Notes: generated by a model from the sequence alone, not told the origin. 52,457 nucleotides of DNA from Kiloniellales bacterium (GCA_030064845.1 JASJEC010000025.1:1-52457), one strand, 5' to 3'; numbered from the stretch's first letter, positions 25,621-35,333 are shown. Made by a program: numbers and translations.

Positions 25621-26909
25621 CTCGGCGTCTCTCGGTTCAGCCGCGGGTGAGTCTCGCGCAGGCGGAGCCCGGCGCCAAGCCCGAAGAGAAGAAAGAGGGT
25701 AAGGGCGCTGAAGGCCCAGCGGTAGGCCTCCGGCGAATAGACCCGGGCGCCCGCCGCTGAGGCGCCGTCCCACTGCAGGTCGAGCAGCCAGCCGATCAGC
25801 GGCTGGAACACCGCGCCGCTCGCGACGGCGGCGCAATTCACAAAGGCGTAGGACAGGCCGGCGGTGCCGCCGGGGTTGCTCTCCCGCGCGGCGGCGTAGG
25901 AGATCACCATGGCGCCGAGCCCGAGCCCGAGAGCCGGGAACAGGAGCGCGACAAGCCAGAGCGGCGCCGGCGGCAGATAGATCAGCGCCGAGAGGCTGGC
26001 GAGGCCGAGCACGAGGCCGCCCAGCAGAGGCGGCTTGCGCCGTCCGAGGCGGTCCGAAAGGGTGCCGAACAGCGGGCTGCCCAGCGCCACGCCGAGCAGG
26101 ATCAGCGACGTCATGGCCGCCGCTTCGGCCCGCGCGAGGTCCCTGGTCTGCATCAGCCAGGAAACGCCCCAGAGTCCGGCGAAGCCGAGGATCGGGGCGG
26201 TCATCGCGGCGCAGAGCAGCGCCAGGATCAGGTTCTGCGGCGCGCGGACGATCGACCGGAGGTCGGCCAGCAAGGCCGCCGCGCCCGGAGCGGAACGCTG
26301 GGGGTCGGCGACGCCGGCGGGGCGGTCCCGCACGATCAGCCAGGTCAAGACGGCGAGCGCGATGCCGAAGGCGGCTGCGGTCGCCAGGGCGCTGCGCCAG
26401 CCCGCAGTCTCGACCAGGGCCGCGAGCGGCGCCTGTCCGGCGATTCCCCCGAGCATGCCGATCGCGATGGTCAGGCCGGTGACCTGCGCGAAGCGCTCGC
26501 TTGGGAACCAGGCCGTGGACAGCTTGAGCGTCGCGACCAGGCCGAAGCTGGCGCCGATGCCGATCAGGAGGCGGCCGGCGTAGGCCGACCAGAGCCCCTC
26601 GGCCAGGGCGAACAGCAGGCTGCCCGAGCCGCACGCCAGGGCGCCGCCGGTCAGGAGCCGGCGCGGCCCCCAGCGGTCGGCCATGACACCGACCGGGATC
26701 TGCAGACCCGCGTAGGCATAGAAGTAGAGGGCGGAGAGGTTGCCGAGCAGCGCCCCGCCGACCGCCAGGTCGCGCATTAGGTGGTCGATCATGACGCTGG
26801 GCGCGACCCGCTGAAAGAAGCCGTAGAAGAACAGCAGCGCGCCCAGGCCCCAGACCAGCCAGGGCATCCAGTCGGCCTGGGCCGGCTTTTCGTGACCTTT
26901 TCTCGGCAT
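25617..26909 (-). CDS. MFS transporter, probably an organic-anion symporter
   Basis: A 430-residue twelve-segment major facilitator. The loop 2/3 motif is VMADRWGPRRLLTGG and the second-half equivalent is LSDRLGRRKPPLLGG. It overlaps the glycerate kinase gene by four bases and follows the epimerase gene by 27 bases. In the tartrate-utilisation operons of Agrobacterium vitis an MFS gene accompanies ttuD and ttuE, so this may import glycerate, tartrate or a similar hydroxy acid. The substrate cannot be read from sequence. AAAGGTCACG-type ribosome-binding sequence is weak, but the MPRKGHEKP start with a hydrophobic segment following is sensible. Confidence 0.9.
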   Translation of the reverse strand: MPRKGHEKPAQADWMPWLVWGLGALLFFYGFFQRVAPSVMIDHLMRDLAVGGALLGNLSALYFYAYAGLQIPVGVMADRWGPRRLLTGGALACGSGSLLFALAEGLWSAYAGRLLIGIGASFGLVATLKLSTAWFPSERFAQVTGLTIAIGMLGGIAGQAPLAALVETAGWRSALATAAAFGIALAVLTWLIVRDRPAGVADPQRSAPGAAALLADLRSIVRAPQNLILALLCAAMTAPILGFAGLWGVSWLMQTRDLARAEAAAMTSLILLGVALGSPLFGTLSDRLGRRKPPLLGGLVLGLASLSALIYLPPAPLWLVALLFPALGLGLGAMVISYAAARESNPGGTAGLSYAFVNCAAVASGAVFQPLIGWLLDLQWDGASAAGARVYSPEAYRWAFSALTLFLLFGLGAGLRLRETHPRLNRETPR

Positions 26910-26936
26910 GGCCGCCTTTACGGGCCCGTCGGCGCC

Positions 26937-27947
26937 TCAGACAACCTGGAACCCGTGGGCGTAGGGATCGCGGGGGTCGATGAAGATCGTGTTGAAGCCG
27001 GTGATGCGGGCCCAGCCCTCGATCGAGGGGACGATGGCCCGGTGGTTGCCGACCCGGGTCTCGGCCTCGACCCGGCCGCTGAACAGCGAGCCGATGATGC
27101 TCTCGTGGACGAAGGCGTCGCCGACGGCGAGCTCGCTCCGGGCCGCCAGCTGTGCCATGCGGGCCGAGGTCCCGGTGCCGCAGGGGCTGCGGTCGATCGC
27201 CTTGTCGCCGTAGAAGACGGCGTTGCGGGCCGTGGCTTCCGGCGACTTGGGCGCGCCGGTCCAGAGGATGTGCGAGACGCCTCGGATCGTGGAATCCTCT
27301 GGGTGAACCGGCTCGAACACCTGGTTAAGCCGTCGCCGCAGTTCCGCCGAGAGGCGCAGCACGCCGGCGGCGCCGATCTGGTCGAGGTCCCGGTAGTTCT
27401 CCTGGGGCTCGACGATGGCGTAGAAGTTGCCGCCGTAGGCCACGTCGACGGTGATCGGCCCCAGTTCCGGGCAGTCCACCGCGACCCCCTCGGCCGCCAG
27501 GTAGGCGCCCACGTTGGTGATGCGCACGGCCTCGACGTAGCCGTTCTCGCGACGGAAGCGGGCGTCGACCCGGCCGGCCGGGGTCTCCAGCTTGAGCAGG
27601 CCGTCCTCGCTCGGCTGGACCAAGCCGCGCTCCAGCGCGAAGGTCACCGTGCCGATCGTGCCGTGCCCGCACATCGGCAGGCAGCCGCTGGTCTCGATGT
27701 AGAGAACGCCTATGTCGCAGTCGTCGCGGGTCGAGGGATAGAGGATCGAGCCGGACATCACGTCGTGGCCCCGCGGCTCGAACATCAGGCCGGTGCGGAT
27801 CCAGTCGAAGCGGGCCAGGAAGTCCTGGCGCTTCTCGCTCATGGTCGCACCTTCGAGAGGCGGCCCGCCGCTGGCCACCAGGCGGACCGGATTGCCGCAG
27901 GTGTGGCCGTCGATACAGAAGAAGGTGTTCGGCCGTATGCTGTCCAT
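26937..27947 (-). CDS. 4-hydroxyproline 2-epimerase (proline racemase family)
   Basis: A 336-residue proline racemase-fold enzyme. Both active-site cysteines are present: CLPMCGHGTIG with Cys93 and SPCGTGTSARM with Cys256. Two cysteines are expected of a racemase/epimerase; the hydroxyproline dehydratases have a threonine in one place. The N-terminal FFCIDGHTCGNPVRLVASGG is typical of hydroxyproline epimerases. It converts trans-4-hydroxy-L-proline to the cis-D form. The usual partner genes (D-hydroxyproline oxidase, deaminase, semialdehyde dehydrogenase) are not in the window. It is in line with the MFS and glycerate-kinase genes, 27 bases upstream of MFS. Confidence 0.93.
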   Translation of the reverse strand: MDSIRPNTFFCIDGHTCGNPVRLVASGGPPLEGATMSEKRQDFLARFDWIRTGLMFEPRGHDVMSGSILYPSTRDDCDIGVLYIETSGCLPMCGHGTIGTVTFALERGLVQPSEDGLLKLETPAGRVDARFRRENGYVEAVRITNVGAYLAAEGVAVDCPELGPITVDVAYGGNFYAIVEPQENYRDLDQIGAAGVLRLSAELRRRLNQVFEPVHPEDSTIRGVSHILWTGAPKSPEATARNAVFYGDKAIDRSPCGTGTSARMAQLAARSELAVGDAFVHESIIGSLFSGRVEAETRVGNHRAIVPSIEGWARITGFNTIFIDPRDPYAHGFQVV

Positions 27948-28008
27948 AGGGCAGTATCAGGTCTGTCCGGGACTGTTGCAACCGGCCCCGGGCGGCTATA
28001 GTCGCGGC

Positions 28009-28824
28009 ATGTCGGATACCCTGGAACCCGCTGATTCCGGGCCGGAGGCGGCGCCCGGCGCCGGAGGCCCCTTCTTCGAAACGGTTAATGCCGAAGGCGC
28101 GGCGCCGGTGCTTCTGCTGTGCGATCACGCCAGCAACTTCATTCCGTCGGAGTGGGCCGCCCTGGGTCTGGACGAGGCTCAGCTGGCGCGGCACATCGCC
28201 TGGGACATCGGCGCCGCCGAGGTGACCCGGCAGCTCTCGCGGAGCCTCGACGCCCCGGCGATCCTGTCACACTTCTCCCGGCTGCTGGTCGACCCGAACC
28301 GCCAGCCCGGCGTCGAGAGCCTGATCCCCGAGCAGGTCGACGGCGTGACGATCCCCGGCAACCTCGGCCTGTCGGCGGTCGAGAAGGAGCGGCGGCTGGC
28401 GACCTTCCATCGTCCCTATCATCGGGCTGTCGAACAGGCGCTCGATCGCCTGGCAGCGCGCGGCCCGGGCCCGGCGGTGATTTCGGTGCACAGCTTCACC
28501 CCGGTGATGGAGGGGGTCGAACGGCCCTGGCAGGTCGCCATCCTGTGGAACACCGACCCCAGGTTGCCCCAGCCGCTGATCGACCGCCTGCGGGACGAAG
28601 GCCTGATGGTCGGCGACAACGAGCCGTACTCAGGCCGGCATATCCACGGCTACACCATGCAGCACCATGCCGACCCGCGCGGCCTGGCCAACGTGCTGAT
28701 CGAGCTGCGCCAAGACCTGATCGACACGCGTCACGGCGCCGCCGAGTGGGCAGAGGTTCTGGAGCGCTCCCTGGCGCCCATCTTGTCGGATCCGGCGATC
28801 CTGGAGCGGGGTGTCGCGGCATGA
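28009..28824 (+). CDS. N-formylglutamate amidohydrolase family protein
   Basis: A 271-residue protein from the ATG at 28009 (MSDTLEPADSGPEA). The family core is LLLCDHASNFIPSEW, AWDIGAAEVT, RLLVDPNRQPG, HRPYHRAVEQAL and VISVHSFTPVM; the histidines and acidic residues around CDH and HSFTP probably hold the metal. Members hydrolyse N-formylglutamate (histidine degradation) or related acyl amides. No hut genes are nearby, so the real substrate is uncertain. The last codon overlaps the YbdK-like gene by four bases (ATGA), so the two are translationally coupled. The gene is divergent from the epimerase, with a 61-base gap. Confidence 0.9.
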   Translation: MSDTLEPADSGPEAAPGAGGPFFETVNAEGAAPVLLLCDHASNFIPSEWAALGLDEAQLARHIAWDIGAAEVTRQLSRSLDAPAILSHFSRLLVDPNRQPGVESLIPEQVDGVTIPGNLGLSAVEKERRLATFHRPYHRAVEQALDRLAARGPGPAVISVHSFTPVMEGVERPWQVAILWNTDPRLPQPLIDRLRDEGLMVGDNEPYSGRHIHGYTMQHHADPRGLANVLIELRQDLIDTRHGAAEWAEVLERSLAPILSDPAILERGVAA

Positions 28825-29954
28825 CCGAGCCGAGCTTCACCATCGGGATCGAGGAAGAGTACCTCCTGGTCGACCGGAAGACCCGGGACCTGGTCGGCGA
28901 GGCGCCCGACGCGGTGATGGCGGAGTGCGAGCGCCGCCTCGAAGGCCGGGTCAGCCCGGAATTCCTCCAGGCCCAGATCGAGGTCGGCACCAGCAAGTGC
29001 GACACGATCAAGCAGGCCGCCGAGGAGATCCGCCATCTGCGCAAGACCGTGGCCGAGGTCGCCGCCGAACACGGCTTGGCGCCGATCGCCGCATCGACCC
29101 ACCCCTTCGCGCTGTGGCACGACCAGAAGCACACCCGCAAGGAGCGCTACAACATCCTGGCCCAGGACATGCAGGCCGTGGCGCGGCGCCTCTTGATCTG
29201 CGGCATGCACGTCCACGCCGGGCTGGACGACGACGAGCTGCGCATCGACCTGATGGGGCAGATCGCCTACTTCCTGCCGCACCTGCTGGCGCTGTCCAGC
29301 TCCTCGCCGTTCTGGCACGGCGAAAGGACCGGCCTCAAGTCCTACCGCCTCGCGGTGTTCGATGAGCTGCCGCGCACCGGGCTGCCGGAGAGCTTCGACT
29401 CCTGGGGCGAGTATCAGCGCCACCTCGACATCATGGTCGGCGCCGGCCTGATCGAGGATGCCTCCAAGCTGTGGTGGGACGTCCGGCCGTCCTGCCGCTT
29501 TCCCACCCTGGAGATGCGCATCGCGGACATCTGCACCCGGGCCCAGGACGGCTTCGCCATCGCGGCGATCTACGTCTGTCTGCTGCGCATGCTCTACCGC
29601 CTCAAGCGCGACAACCAGCGCTGGCGCGAATACACCAACATGCTGGTGCAGGAGAACCGCTGGCGCGCCCAGCGCTACGGGCTGGACGAAGGCCTGGTCG
29701 ACTTCGGCAAGGGCGAGATCGTGCCCTACAAGAACCTGCTGGAGGAGATCATCGCCCTGACCGAGGTCGACGCCCTGGCGCTCGACTGCGTCGAGGAGGT
29801 CCGCCACGCGCGCGAGATCGTGCAGCGCGGCACCAGCGCCCACCGCCAAGAGCAGATCTACGAGCAGGCGATGGAAGAGGGCGCCGAGCACCGGGAAGCG
29901 CTGGAGCGGGTGGTCGACTTCCTGATCGAGGAGACGCTGGAAGGTATAGACTAA
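28821..29954 (+). CDS. Carboxylate-amine ligase (glutamate-cysteine ligase-like, YbdK family)
   Basis: A 377-residue protein of the GCS2/YbdK family. The start fixes on the ATGA overlap with the preceding gene. N-terminal FTIGIEEEYLLVD holds the metal-binding glutamates; further conserved blocks are QAQIEVGTSKCDT, AASTHPFALWHDQ, GMHVHAGLDD, SSSSPFWHGERTGLKSYRL and RPSCRFPTLEMRIADI. It would join a carboxylate to an amine using ATP. YbdK itself has only weak glutamate-cysteine ligase activity, so the natural product is unknown. The coupling with an amidohydrolase that breaks acyl-glutamate bonds suggests make-and-break of a related amide. Confidence 0.92.
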   Translation: MTEPSFTIGIEEEYLLVDRKTRDLVGEAPDAVMAECERRLEGRVSPEFLQAQIEVGTSKCDTIKQAAEEIRHLRKTVAEVAAEHGLAPIAASTHPFALWHDQKHTRKERYNILAQDMQAVARRLLICGMHVHAGLDDDELRIDLMGQIAYFLPHLLALSSSSPFWHGERTGLKSYRLAVFDELPRTGLPESFDSWGEYQRHLDIMVGAGLIEDASKLWWDVRPSCRFPTLEMRIADICTRAQDGFAIAAIYVCLLRMLYRLKRDNQRWREYTNMLVQENRWRAQRYGLDEGLVDFGKGEIVPYKNLLEEIIALTEVDALALDCVEEVRHAREIVQRGTSAHRQEQIYEQAMEEGAEHREALERVVDFLIEETLEGID

Positions 29955-30036
29955 CGGCAGCCGCCCTGGAAATGCGCGCTCGACGCGCCGACATAGGCTT
30001 GAGGAACAAGCCGCAGCGAAGGGAGTTGCGAGGCCG

Positions 30037-30342
30037 ATGGACGAGCAGACCAAGACCGAACTCGAGGCGGCCGCCTTTCGCCGCCTCGTCGAGCACCTGA
30101 AGACCCATACCGAGGTCCAGAACATCGACCTCATGTCTCTGGCCGGCTTCTGCCGCAACTGCCTGTCCAAGTGGTACAAGGCGGCGGCCGAGGATCGGGG
30201 CCTGGAGGTCAGCTACGACGAGGCCAGGGAGATGGTCTACGGCATGCCTTACCAGGACTGGAAGGGCCAGTATCAGCAGGAGGCCTCGGAAGAGCAGAAG
30301 GCGGCTTACAAGAAGGCCAAGGAGCACTTCGGCTTCGATTGA
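30037..30342 (+). CDS. DUF1244 family protein
   Basis: A 101-residue protein matching DUF1244: RRLVEHLKTHTEVQNIDLMSLAGFCRNCLSKWY in the N-terminal half, AREMVYGMPYQDWKGQYQQEAS after it. Two cysteines in GFCRNCLSKWY may bind metal. The family is broadly conserved in proteobacteria with no established function. It is a small, soluble protein. It lies upstream of gapR with a 92-base gap; both are followed by the terminator at 30743-30771. Confidence 0.92.
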   Translation: MDEQTKTELEAAAFRRLVEHLKTHTEVQNIDLMSLAGFCRNCLSKWYKAAAEDRGLEVSYDEAREMVYGMPYQDWKGQYQQEASEEQKAAYKKAKEHFGFD

Positions 30343-30434
30343 TCTTCGCCGCCCGGAGGGTTAGCTTTCGGGCTCGCCCGGCCGAGCGCCGGGCGCTCTT
30401 CTTTCGATACGAGCTTGAGGGAAGGAGGCGGCCC

Positions 30435-30722
30435 ATGGCCGAGGCGGGAATCGAAATCCCCGGAACCGAAACGGGCGCCGATGTGGGCGGCATCGCGACG
30501 GCCAAGTTGAAATCCTACGTCGAGCGCATCGAGCGGCTCGAGGAAGAAAAGGCCGCCCTGGCGGCCGACATTCGCGAAGTCTTCGCCGAGGCCAAGGGCA
30601 ACGGCTTCGACACCAAGATCATGCGCCAGGTGATCCGCCTGCGGAAAATGGAGACCAACGACCGCCAGGAGCAGGAGCACCTGCTGGAGCTCTACATGCG
30701 GGCGCTTGGCATGGGCGACTGA
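30435..30722 (+). CDS. gapR: GapR-like nucleoid-associated protein (DUF2312)
   Basis: A 95-residue member of DUF2312. The body is KLKSYVERIERLEEEKAALAADIREVFAEAKGNGFDTKIMRQVIRL..., a long coiled coil ending in a basic helix, as in Caulobacter GapR, which clamps overtwisted DNA ahead of replication and transcription forks and stimulates topoisomerases. AAGGAGGCGGCCC immediately before the ATG at 30435 fixes the start. It is transcribed with or behind DUF1244, an arrangement common in alphaproteobacteria, and terminates at the hairpin 30743-30771. Confidence 0.92.
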   Translation: MAEAGIEIPGTETGADVGGIATAKLKSYVERIERLEEEKAALAADIREVFAEAKGNGFDTKIMRQVIRLRKMETNDRQEQEHLLELYMRALGMGD

Positions 30723-30742
30723 GCGCTGACTCGCGCAACGAA

Positions 30743-30771
30743 AAAAGGGCCGCCCTTGAGGCGGCCCTTTT
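30743..30771 (+). terminator. Strong bidirectional Rho-independent terminator
   Basis: Perfect 12-base stem AAAAGGGCCGCC (30743-30754) and GGCGGCCCTTTT (30760-30771) around a five-base loop CTTGA. T-tract and A-tract on either side allow it to stop transcription in both directions. It sits between gapR and the converging cytochrome c1 gene. Confidence 0.95.
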
Positions 30772-30795
30772 CTGGTCAGGCGACGCGGGCGCTAG

Positions 30796-31566
30796 CTACT
30801 TCTGCACGTCGGCCCAGATCTTGCGCATGCTGGCGTAGAACAGGCCGGTCAGCACGATGAGGAACAAAATCACCGAAACGCCGGTCGACTTCCGTTCCTC
30901 CATCTTCGGGTCTGCTGCCCACATCAGGAAAGCGGAGACGTCGGCCGCCGACTGCTCGATCGTCGCCTCGGTGCCGTCCGCGAACTCGACATCGTCGCCC
31001 CAGAGCGGCTGCGCCATGGCGATCTGATGCCCGGGGTAGTAGGCGTTGTAGTTCATGCCCTCCGACATCTCGAAGTCGGCCGGCGGCTCGACGTAGCCGG
31101 TCAACAAGGCGTAGATGTAGTCGGGACCGCCGGCGCGTGCTTTTGCCAACAGCGACATGTCCGGCGGCAGGGCGCCGCCGTTCGCCGCCCGCGCCGCGTT
31201 GTCGTTGGGGTGCGGCGAGGGGATGCGGTCCGACGGTAAGGCCGCGCGGGTGAACATCTCGCCCTCATCGTCGGGACCGTCGATGACCTCATACTCCCGG
31301 GCGATCAACTTAACTTCCGCGGCGGTGTAGCCCAGGTCCATCAGGTTGCGGAAAGCGACGTACTTGAGCCCGTGGCAGGCGGCGCAGTTCTCGCGGTAGA
31401 TCTGTAAACCGCGTTGAAGCTGCGCCCGGTCGAATTGGCCGAAGATGCCGTTGAAAGACCAATCCTGCTTCGGCACCGCTACCGCCTCGGCAGCCCGCGC
31501 CGCGAGGGGCGCGGTGCCGAGCAGGCCAACAAGGCAGATGGCGCCCAGGGTCTTTCTGATCATCAC
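30796..31566 (-). CDS. petC: Cytochrome c1 of the bc1 complex
   Basis: A 256-residue protein with a signal sequence (residues 1-25, ending LAARA), a heme c site CAACH at 61-65, the axial methionine in [11 protein letters not shown], and a C-terminal membrane anchor ([19 protein letters not shown]). It carries electrons from the Rieske protein to soluble cytochrome c. The stop of the cytochrome b gene overlaps its ATG by four bases. The start is MMIRK (ATG 31566), with the second ATG at 31563 as an alternative. Last gene of petABC. Confidence 0.96.
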   Translation of the reverse strand: MMIRKTLGAICLVGLLGTAPLAARAAEAVAVPKQDWSFNGIFGQFDRAQLQRGLQIYRENCAACHGLKYVAFRNLMDLGYTAAEVKLIAREYEVIDGPDDEGEMFTRAALPSDRIPSPHPNDNAARAANGGALPPDMSLLAKARAGGPDYIYALLTGYVEPPADFEMSEGMNYNAYYPGHQIAMAQPLWGDDVEFADGTEATIEQSAADVSAFLMWAADPKMEERKSTGVSVILFLIVLTGLFYASMRKIWADVQK

Positions 31567-32861
31567 GCCTTCTCCATCGGCTTCGCTGTCGCCCCGGCGG
31601 CCATGCCACCACCCCCAAGGACCGGCTTAGATATCGACGCTGGTATGGGTCTCGGTGTCTCCAGGATGCTGAGCAGGGGCAGCACCAGCAGGAAATGGGC
31701 GAAGTACCAGAAGGTCGCGATCTTGCCGATCACGACGAAAGGCACGCCATAGACCTCGCCCTCCGCCGGGTTGGCACCGACCCAGCCGAGCACGAAGCAG
31801 ACGAAGACGAAGAGCCAGAAGAAACCCTTGAACCACGGGCGGAAAGCGGCGCTGCGCACCGGCGAACGATCGAGCCACGGCAGCACGAAGAGAATCAGCA
31901 CCGATCCGAACATCAGAATTACGCCGCCCAGCTTGGCCGGCACGATCCAGAAGAGATCGAAGTCGACCGCGCGGAGGATCGCGTAGAACGGCAGGAAATA
32001 CCATTCGGGCACGATGTGCGCCGGCGTCGAGAGCGGGTCTGCCTCGATGTTGTTGTCCGGGTGGGCCAGAAACTCGGGCGCGAAGAACACCATGGTGCAG
32101 AGCGCGATCAGGAAGACGCCCACCCCGAACATGTCCTTGACCGTGTAGTAGGGGTGGAAGGGGATCGTGTCCTGCGGACCCTTGGTGTCGATCCCGATCG
32201 GGTTGTTCGAGCCGAAGCGGTGCAGCGCCCAGATGTGCAGCACGACCACGCCCAGGATGACAAAGGGCAGGAGGTAGTGCAAAGCGTAGAAGCGATTGAG
32301 CGTCGGGTTGTCAACGTTCGGCCCGCCCCAGAGCCAAGTGGTGATGGCATCGCCGACCAGCGGGATCGCCGTGAAGAAGTTGGTGATCACGGTCGCGCCC
32401 CAGAAGCTCATCTGGCCCCAAGGCAGCACGTAGCCCATGAAAGCGGTCGCCATCATGAGCAGCAGGATGACCACGCCCAGCATCCAGAGCAGTTCTCGCG
32501 GCGCCTTATAGGAACCGTAGTAAAGCCCGCGGAACATGTGGATAAAGACCACGATAAAGAAGAACGAGGCGCCGTTCATGTGGATGTAGCGGATCAGCCA
32601 GCCGTAGTTGACGTCGCGCATGATCCGCTCGATCGAGTCGAAGGCGTGATCGACGTGCGGCGTATACTGCATCGCGAGCGTGATGCCGGTCACGATCATG
32701 ATGACCAGGGTCAGTCCGGCCAGCGACCCGAAGTTCCACCAGTAGCTCAGGTTCTTAGGACAGGGGTAGCCCGAACCGAGCGAGTGGTCGAGGAACGAGA
32801 AAATAGGCATCCGGTACTCGATCCAGCGGACCACCGGATTCTTGAATTGCACATCGCTCAT
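31563..32861 (-). CDS. petB: Cytochrome b of the bc1 complex
   Basis: A 432-residue protein with eight membrane helices, four of which bear the paired heme-ligand histidines. Seen are [56 protein letters not shown] (Qo region), [20 protein letters not shown] and [17 protein letters not shown] (PEWY motif). It is the core of the quinol-oxidising unit with the Qo and Qi sites. It begins 14 bases after the Rieske gene and overlaps cytochrome c1 by four bases. The C-terminal extension ([14 protein letters not shown]) is typical of alphaproteobacterial forms. Confidence 0.97.
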   Translation of the reverse strand: MSDVQFKNPVVRWIEYRMPIFSFLDHSLGSGYPCPKNLSYWWNFGSLAGLTLVIMIVTGITLAMQYTPHVDHAFDSIERIMRDVNYGWLIRYIHMNGASFFFIVVFIHMFRGLYYGSYKAPRELLWMLGVVILLLMMATAFMGYVLPWGQMSFWGATVITNFFTAIPLVGDAITTWLWGGPNVDNPTLNRFYALHYLLPFVILGVVVLHIWALHRFGSNNPIGIDTKGPQDTIPFHPYYTVKDMFGVGVFLIALCTMVFFAPEFLAHPDNNIEADPLSTPAHIVPEWYFLPFYAILRAVDFDLFWIVPAKLGGVILMFGSVLILFVLPWLDRSPVRSAAFRPWFKGFFWLFVFVCFVLGWVGANPAEGEVYGVPFVVIGKIATFWYFAHFLLVLPLLSILETPRPIPASISKPVLGGGGMAAGATAKPMEKA

Positions 32862-32875
32862 GGCCTCAACGCCTC

Positions 32876-33424
32876 CTAACCGATCTTGACGGTTGTGTCG
32901 TCGACGAATTCATAGGGTGGTACCAGCAGATTCTTCGGCGCTGGGCCCTTCCGGATTCGCCCGGAGGTGTCGTAGTGGGAGCCGTGGCAGGGGCAAAAGT
33001 AGCCGTCGTACTGCCCTTTCGGCTCACCAGCTTTTTGTCCTTTCGGGATGCAACCCAGATGGGTGCATATGCCGACAATGACTAGCCAATCTTGCTTTTC
33101 CGTACGGTCGGCGTCGGTCTCCGGATCAGGCAGATCGGCGATGTCGACGGCGTCCGCGGCGGAGATTTCTTCGGGCGTCCGGTGGCGGATGAAGACCGGC
33201 TTGCCCTGCCAGGTGACGGTGATCGCCTGACCGACCTCGATCGGCGAGATGTCCACCTCCACCTCGGCCAGGGCGAGCACTTCCGCCGAGGGGTTCATCG
33301 AGCTGATGAGGGGCCAGACCGCGAACCCGGCGCCGACCGCGCCCACGGCGACTGCCGTCAGGTGGAGAAAATCGCGCCGTGTCTCGCCGTCTTCCGACCC
33401 GGCCTCGTTAACTGTGTCTGCCAT
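32876..33424 (-). CDS. petA: Rieske iron-sulfur subunit of the bc1 complex
   Basis: A 182-residue protein from the ATG at 33424 ([20 protein letters not shown]). A twin-arginine signal ([19 protein letters not shown]) serves as membrane anchor. The 2Fe-2S ligands are CTHLGC (120-125) and CPCHGSHYD (144-152). It takes electrons from quinol at the Qo site and passes them to cytochrome c1. It is the first gene of petABC; promoter elements are not obvious in the 347-base gap upstream. An upstream ATG at 33448 would add eight residues that are not conserved in type. Confidence 0.96.
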   Translation of the reverse strand: MADTVNEAGSEDGETRRDFLHLTAVAVGAVGAGFAVWPLISSMNPSAEVLALAEVEVDISPIEVGQAITVTWQGKPVFIRHRTPEEISAADAVDIADLPDPETDADRTEKQDWLVIVGICTHLGCIPKGQKAGEPKGQYDGYFCPCHGSHYDTSGRIRKGPAPKNLLVPPYEFVDDTTVKIG

Positions 33425-33771
33425 CCTATAGCGTCCTCTCCGTTGCAACGCGGCGGGTTCGTTCCGCCCGCCCCGTGCTCACCAAGATCCCTGCCGTCGT
33501 CCTCGACAATCTACGCTCCGGCCCGCAGGCCGGACCAAGCGCTACCCCGGTCGGGGCGCTGCCTTCGATCCGACCTGGACCAGCCCTTGATTTAGAGGAA
33601 TTTCTCCAGGAACGCAAAGCCCAGAAGCCTGAAAACGGCCGGACTTCACCCAGCCTGCTCCTGGGCCCTGTTCGGCGCCCTCGCACGGGCCGGCTTGCGC
33701 CAATCCGTCGATATGGACGAGAGTGCGCCCGGTACGTTTAACAGGGAAACAGCACGGATCCGCCTTCGACC
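33425..33771. other. Divergent intergenic region with no gene
   Basis: A 347-base gap between petABC (leftward) and trmL (rightward). Short frames run through it on both strands but lack ribosome-binding sites and merge into neighbouring genes. An AT-rich patch at 33590-33610 may be part of the petABC promoter; I see no FNR-like, hairpin or repeat signal that I could defend. Confidence 0.6.
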
Positions 33772-34254
33772 ATGCGACTTGCGCTCTTCGAACCGGATAT
33801 CCCGCAGAACGCGGGCGCCCTGCTGCGCCTCGGCGCCTGCCTCGGCGTGCCCGTGGACGTCATCGAGCCCTGCGGCTTTCAATTCGACGACCGCAAGCTC
33901 AGGCGGGCCGGGATGGATTACTTGAAGGAGAGCAGCTGGCGGCGCCACGTATCCTGGACGGCCTTTCGGCCGACCCTCGAGGGACGCCTCGTCCTGCTGA
34001 CCACGGCCGGTGACCGGGTCTATTCGGATTTCAGGTTTCTGCCGGCCGATACATTGATGGTCGGACGGGAATCGGCGGGCGTGCCCCCGGCGGTCCATGC
34101 GTCCGCCGACGCCCGTCTGCGCATTCCCATGCGCGAGAACATGCGGTCGATCAACGTCGCCCTGGCGGCGGCGATGGCTCTGGGCGAGGCCCTGCGCCAG
34201 ACCGGTCTGCAACCAGCAACATGCACGGGGAAGAAGAGCGATGCCGTTGCCTAG
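33772..34254 (+). CDS. trmL: tRNA (cytidine(34)-2'-O)-methyltransferase
   Basis: A 160-residue SPOUT methyltransferase. N-terminal [25 protein letters not shown] and C-terminal [15 protein letters not shown] and [21 protein letters not shown] are the three family motifs of TrmL. It modifies the wobble nucleotide of tRNA-Leu isoacceptors (2'-O-methyl-C34/cmnm5U34). The gene overlaps hemF by 14 bases, an arrangement seen next to the bc1 operon in other alphaproteobacteria. Confidence 0.95.
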   Translation: MRLALFEPDIPQNAGALLRLGACLGVPVDVIEPCGFQFDDRKLRRAGMDYLKESSWRRHVSWTAFRPTLEGRLVLLTTAGDRVYSDFRFLPADTLMVGRESAGVPPAVHASADARLRIPMRENMRSINVALAAAMALGEALRQTGLQPATCTGKKSDAVA

Positions 34255-35104
34255 CGAAGAGCAGAAGAAGGAGGCCGCCGCCTGGTTCGAGTCGCTGCGC
34301 GACAAGATCTGCGCGGCCTTCGAGGCTTTGGAGGATGCGCAGACCGAGGAGAACGGCGGTGGCGGCGGTGGTCTCCCGCCCGGCCGTTTCGAGCGCAAGT
34401 CCTGGGCGCGCGAGGGCGGCGGCGGCGGCACCATGTCGATCATGCGCGGCCGCCTGTTCGAGAAGGTCGGGGTGAACATTTCCACGGTCTGGGGCAGCTT
34501 CTCGCCCGAGTTCGCCAAGCAGATCCCGGGCGCCGATGAAAACCCCAGTTTCTGGGCCAGCGGCATCTCGCTGGTCGCCCACATGCGCTCGCCCAAGGTG
34601 CCCGCGGTCCACATGAACACCCGGCACGTGATCACCACCAAGTCCTGGTTCGGCGGCGGGGCGGACTTGAACCCCATGGTGCCCGTGGCCGCCGACACGG
34701 AAGACTTTCACGCCGCCTTCAAGGCCGCCTGCGACAAGCACGACCCCGAGTACTATCCGCGCTTCAAGGCCTGGTGCGACGAGTACTTCTTCATCAAGCA
34801 CCGCGGCGAGGCGCGGGGCGTCGGCGGGATCTTCTACGACTATGTCGATACGGGCGACTGGGCTGAGGACCTCGCCTTCACCCGCGATGTTGGTCTCGCC
34901 TTCCTGGACATCTACCCGACACTCGTTCGGCGCCATATGGCAGAGCCTTGGACCGATGAGGACCGGCAGCATCAGCTGTTCCGGCGCGGCCGCTACGCCG
35001 AATTCAACCTGCTCTACGATCGCGGCACGAAGTTCGGCTTGATGACCGGTGGCAATCCGGAGGCGATCCTGATGTCGCTGCCGCCGGAGGCCGCATGGCC
35101 CTGA
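34241..35104 (+). CDS. hemF: Oxygen-dependent coproporphyrinogen III oxidase
   Basis: A 287-residue enzyme from the ATG at 34241, overlapping trmL; GGGGAAGAAGAGCG precedes the ATG. Family blocks: [61 protein letters not shown] and [28 protein letters not shown]. It uses O2 to oxidise two propionates of coproporphyrinogen III, an essential heme-synthesis step under aerobic growth. The chain stops at PPEAAWP, about 30 residues shorter than the E. coli form but normal for alphaproteobacteria. Its presence next to bc1 fits a heme-demanding aerobic module. Confidence 0.96.
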   Translation: MPLPSEEQKKEAAAWFESLRDKICAAFEALEDAQTEENGGGGGGLPPGRFERKSWAREGGGGGTMSIMRGRLFEKVGVNISTVWGSFSPEFAKQIPGADENPSFWASGISLVAHMRSPKVPAVHMNTRHVITTKSWFGGGADLNPMVPVAADTEDFHAAFKAACDKHDPEYYPRFKAWCDEYFFIKHRGEARGVGGIFYDYVDTGDWAEDLAFTRDVGLAFLDIYPTLVRRHMAEPWTDEDRQHQLFRRGRYAEFNLLYDRGTKFGLMTGGNPEAILMSLPPEAAWP

Positions 35105-35333
35105 GACTCGCTGGCGCGGCCAAGTAAGCGGTGGCGGATTTGATTGAAAGACACCATAAATTTGACACTGGTCGGCCACGGGCCGCCGGTCGATGCTAGA
35201 TCATTAGTCAGGGTCCGGGCCCGTCCGGCGAGTCTTGACGCGCAGGCCGAGTGTCTGCCGCGTCGCTTGCCGTTGCGTCGGCGGGCGCTGTTTCTGGGGC
35301 CGAGGGGCGAAAGCAGTTACCGGAGAGCAGTCC

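Noticed and set aside
33425..33741. Short frames in the petA-trmL gap
   Set aside because: They lack ribosome-binding sites and resemble no protein; kept as intergenic.
35162..35167. TTGACA before the ExeA-SPOR gene as a promoter
   Set aside because: No convincing -10 element lies 16-18 bases downstream.
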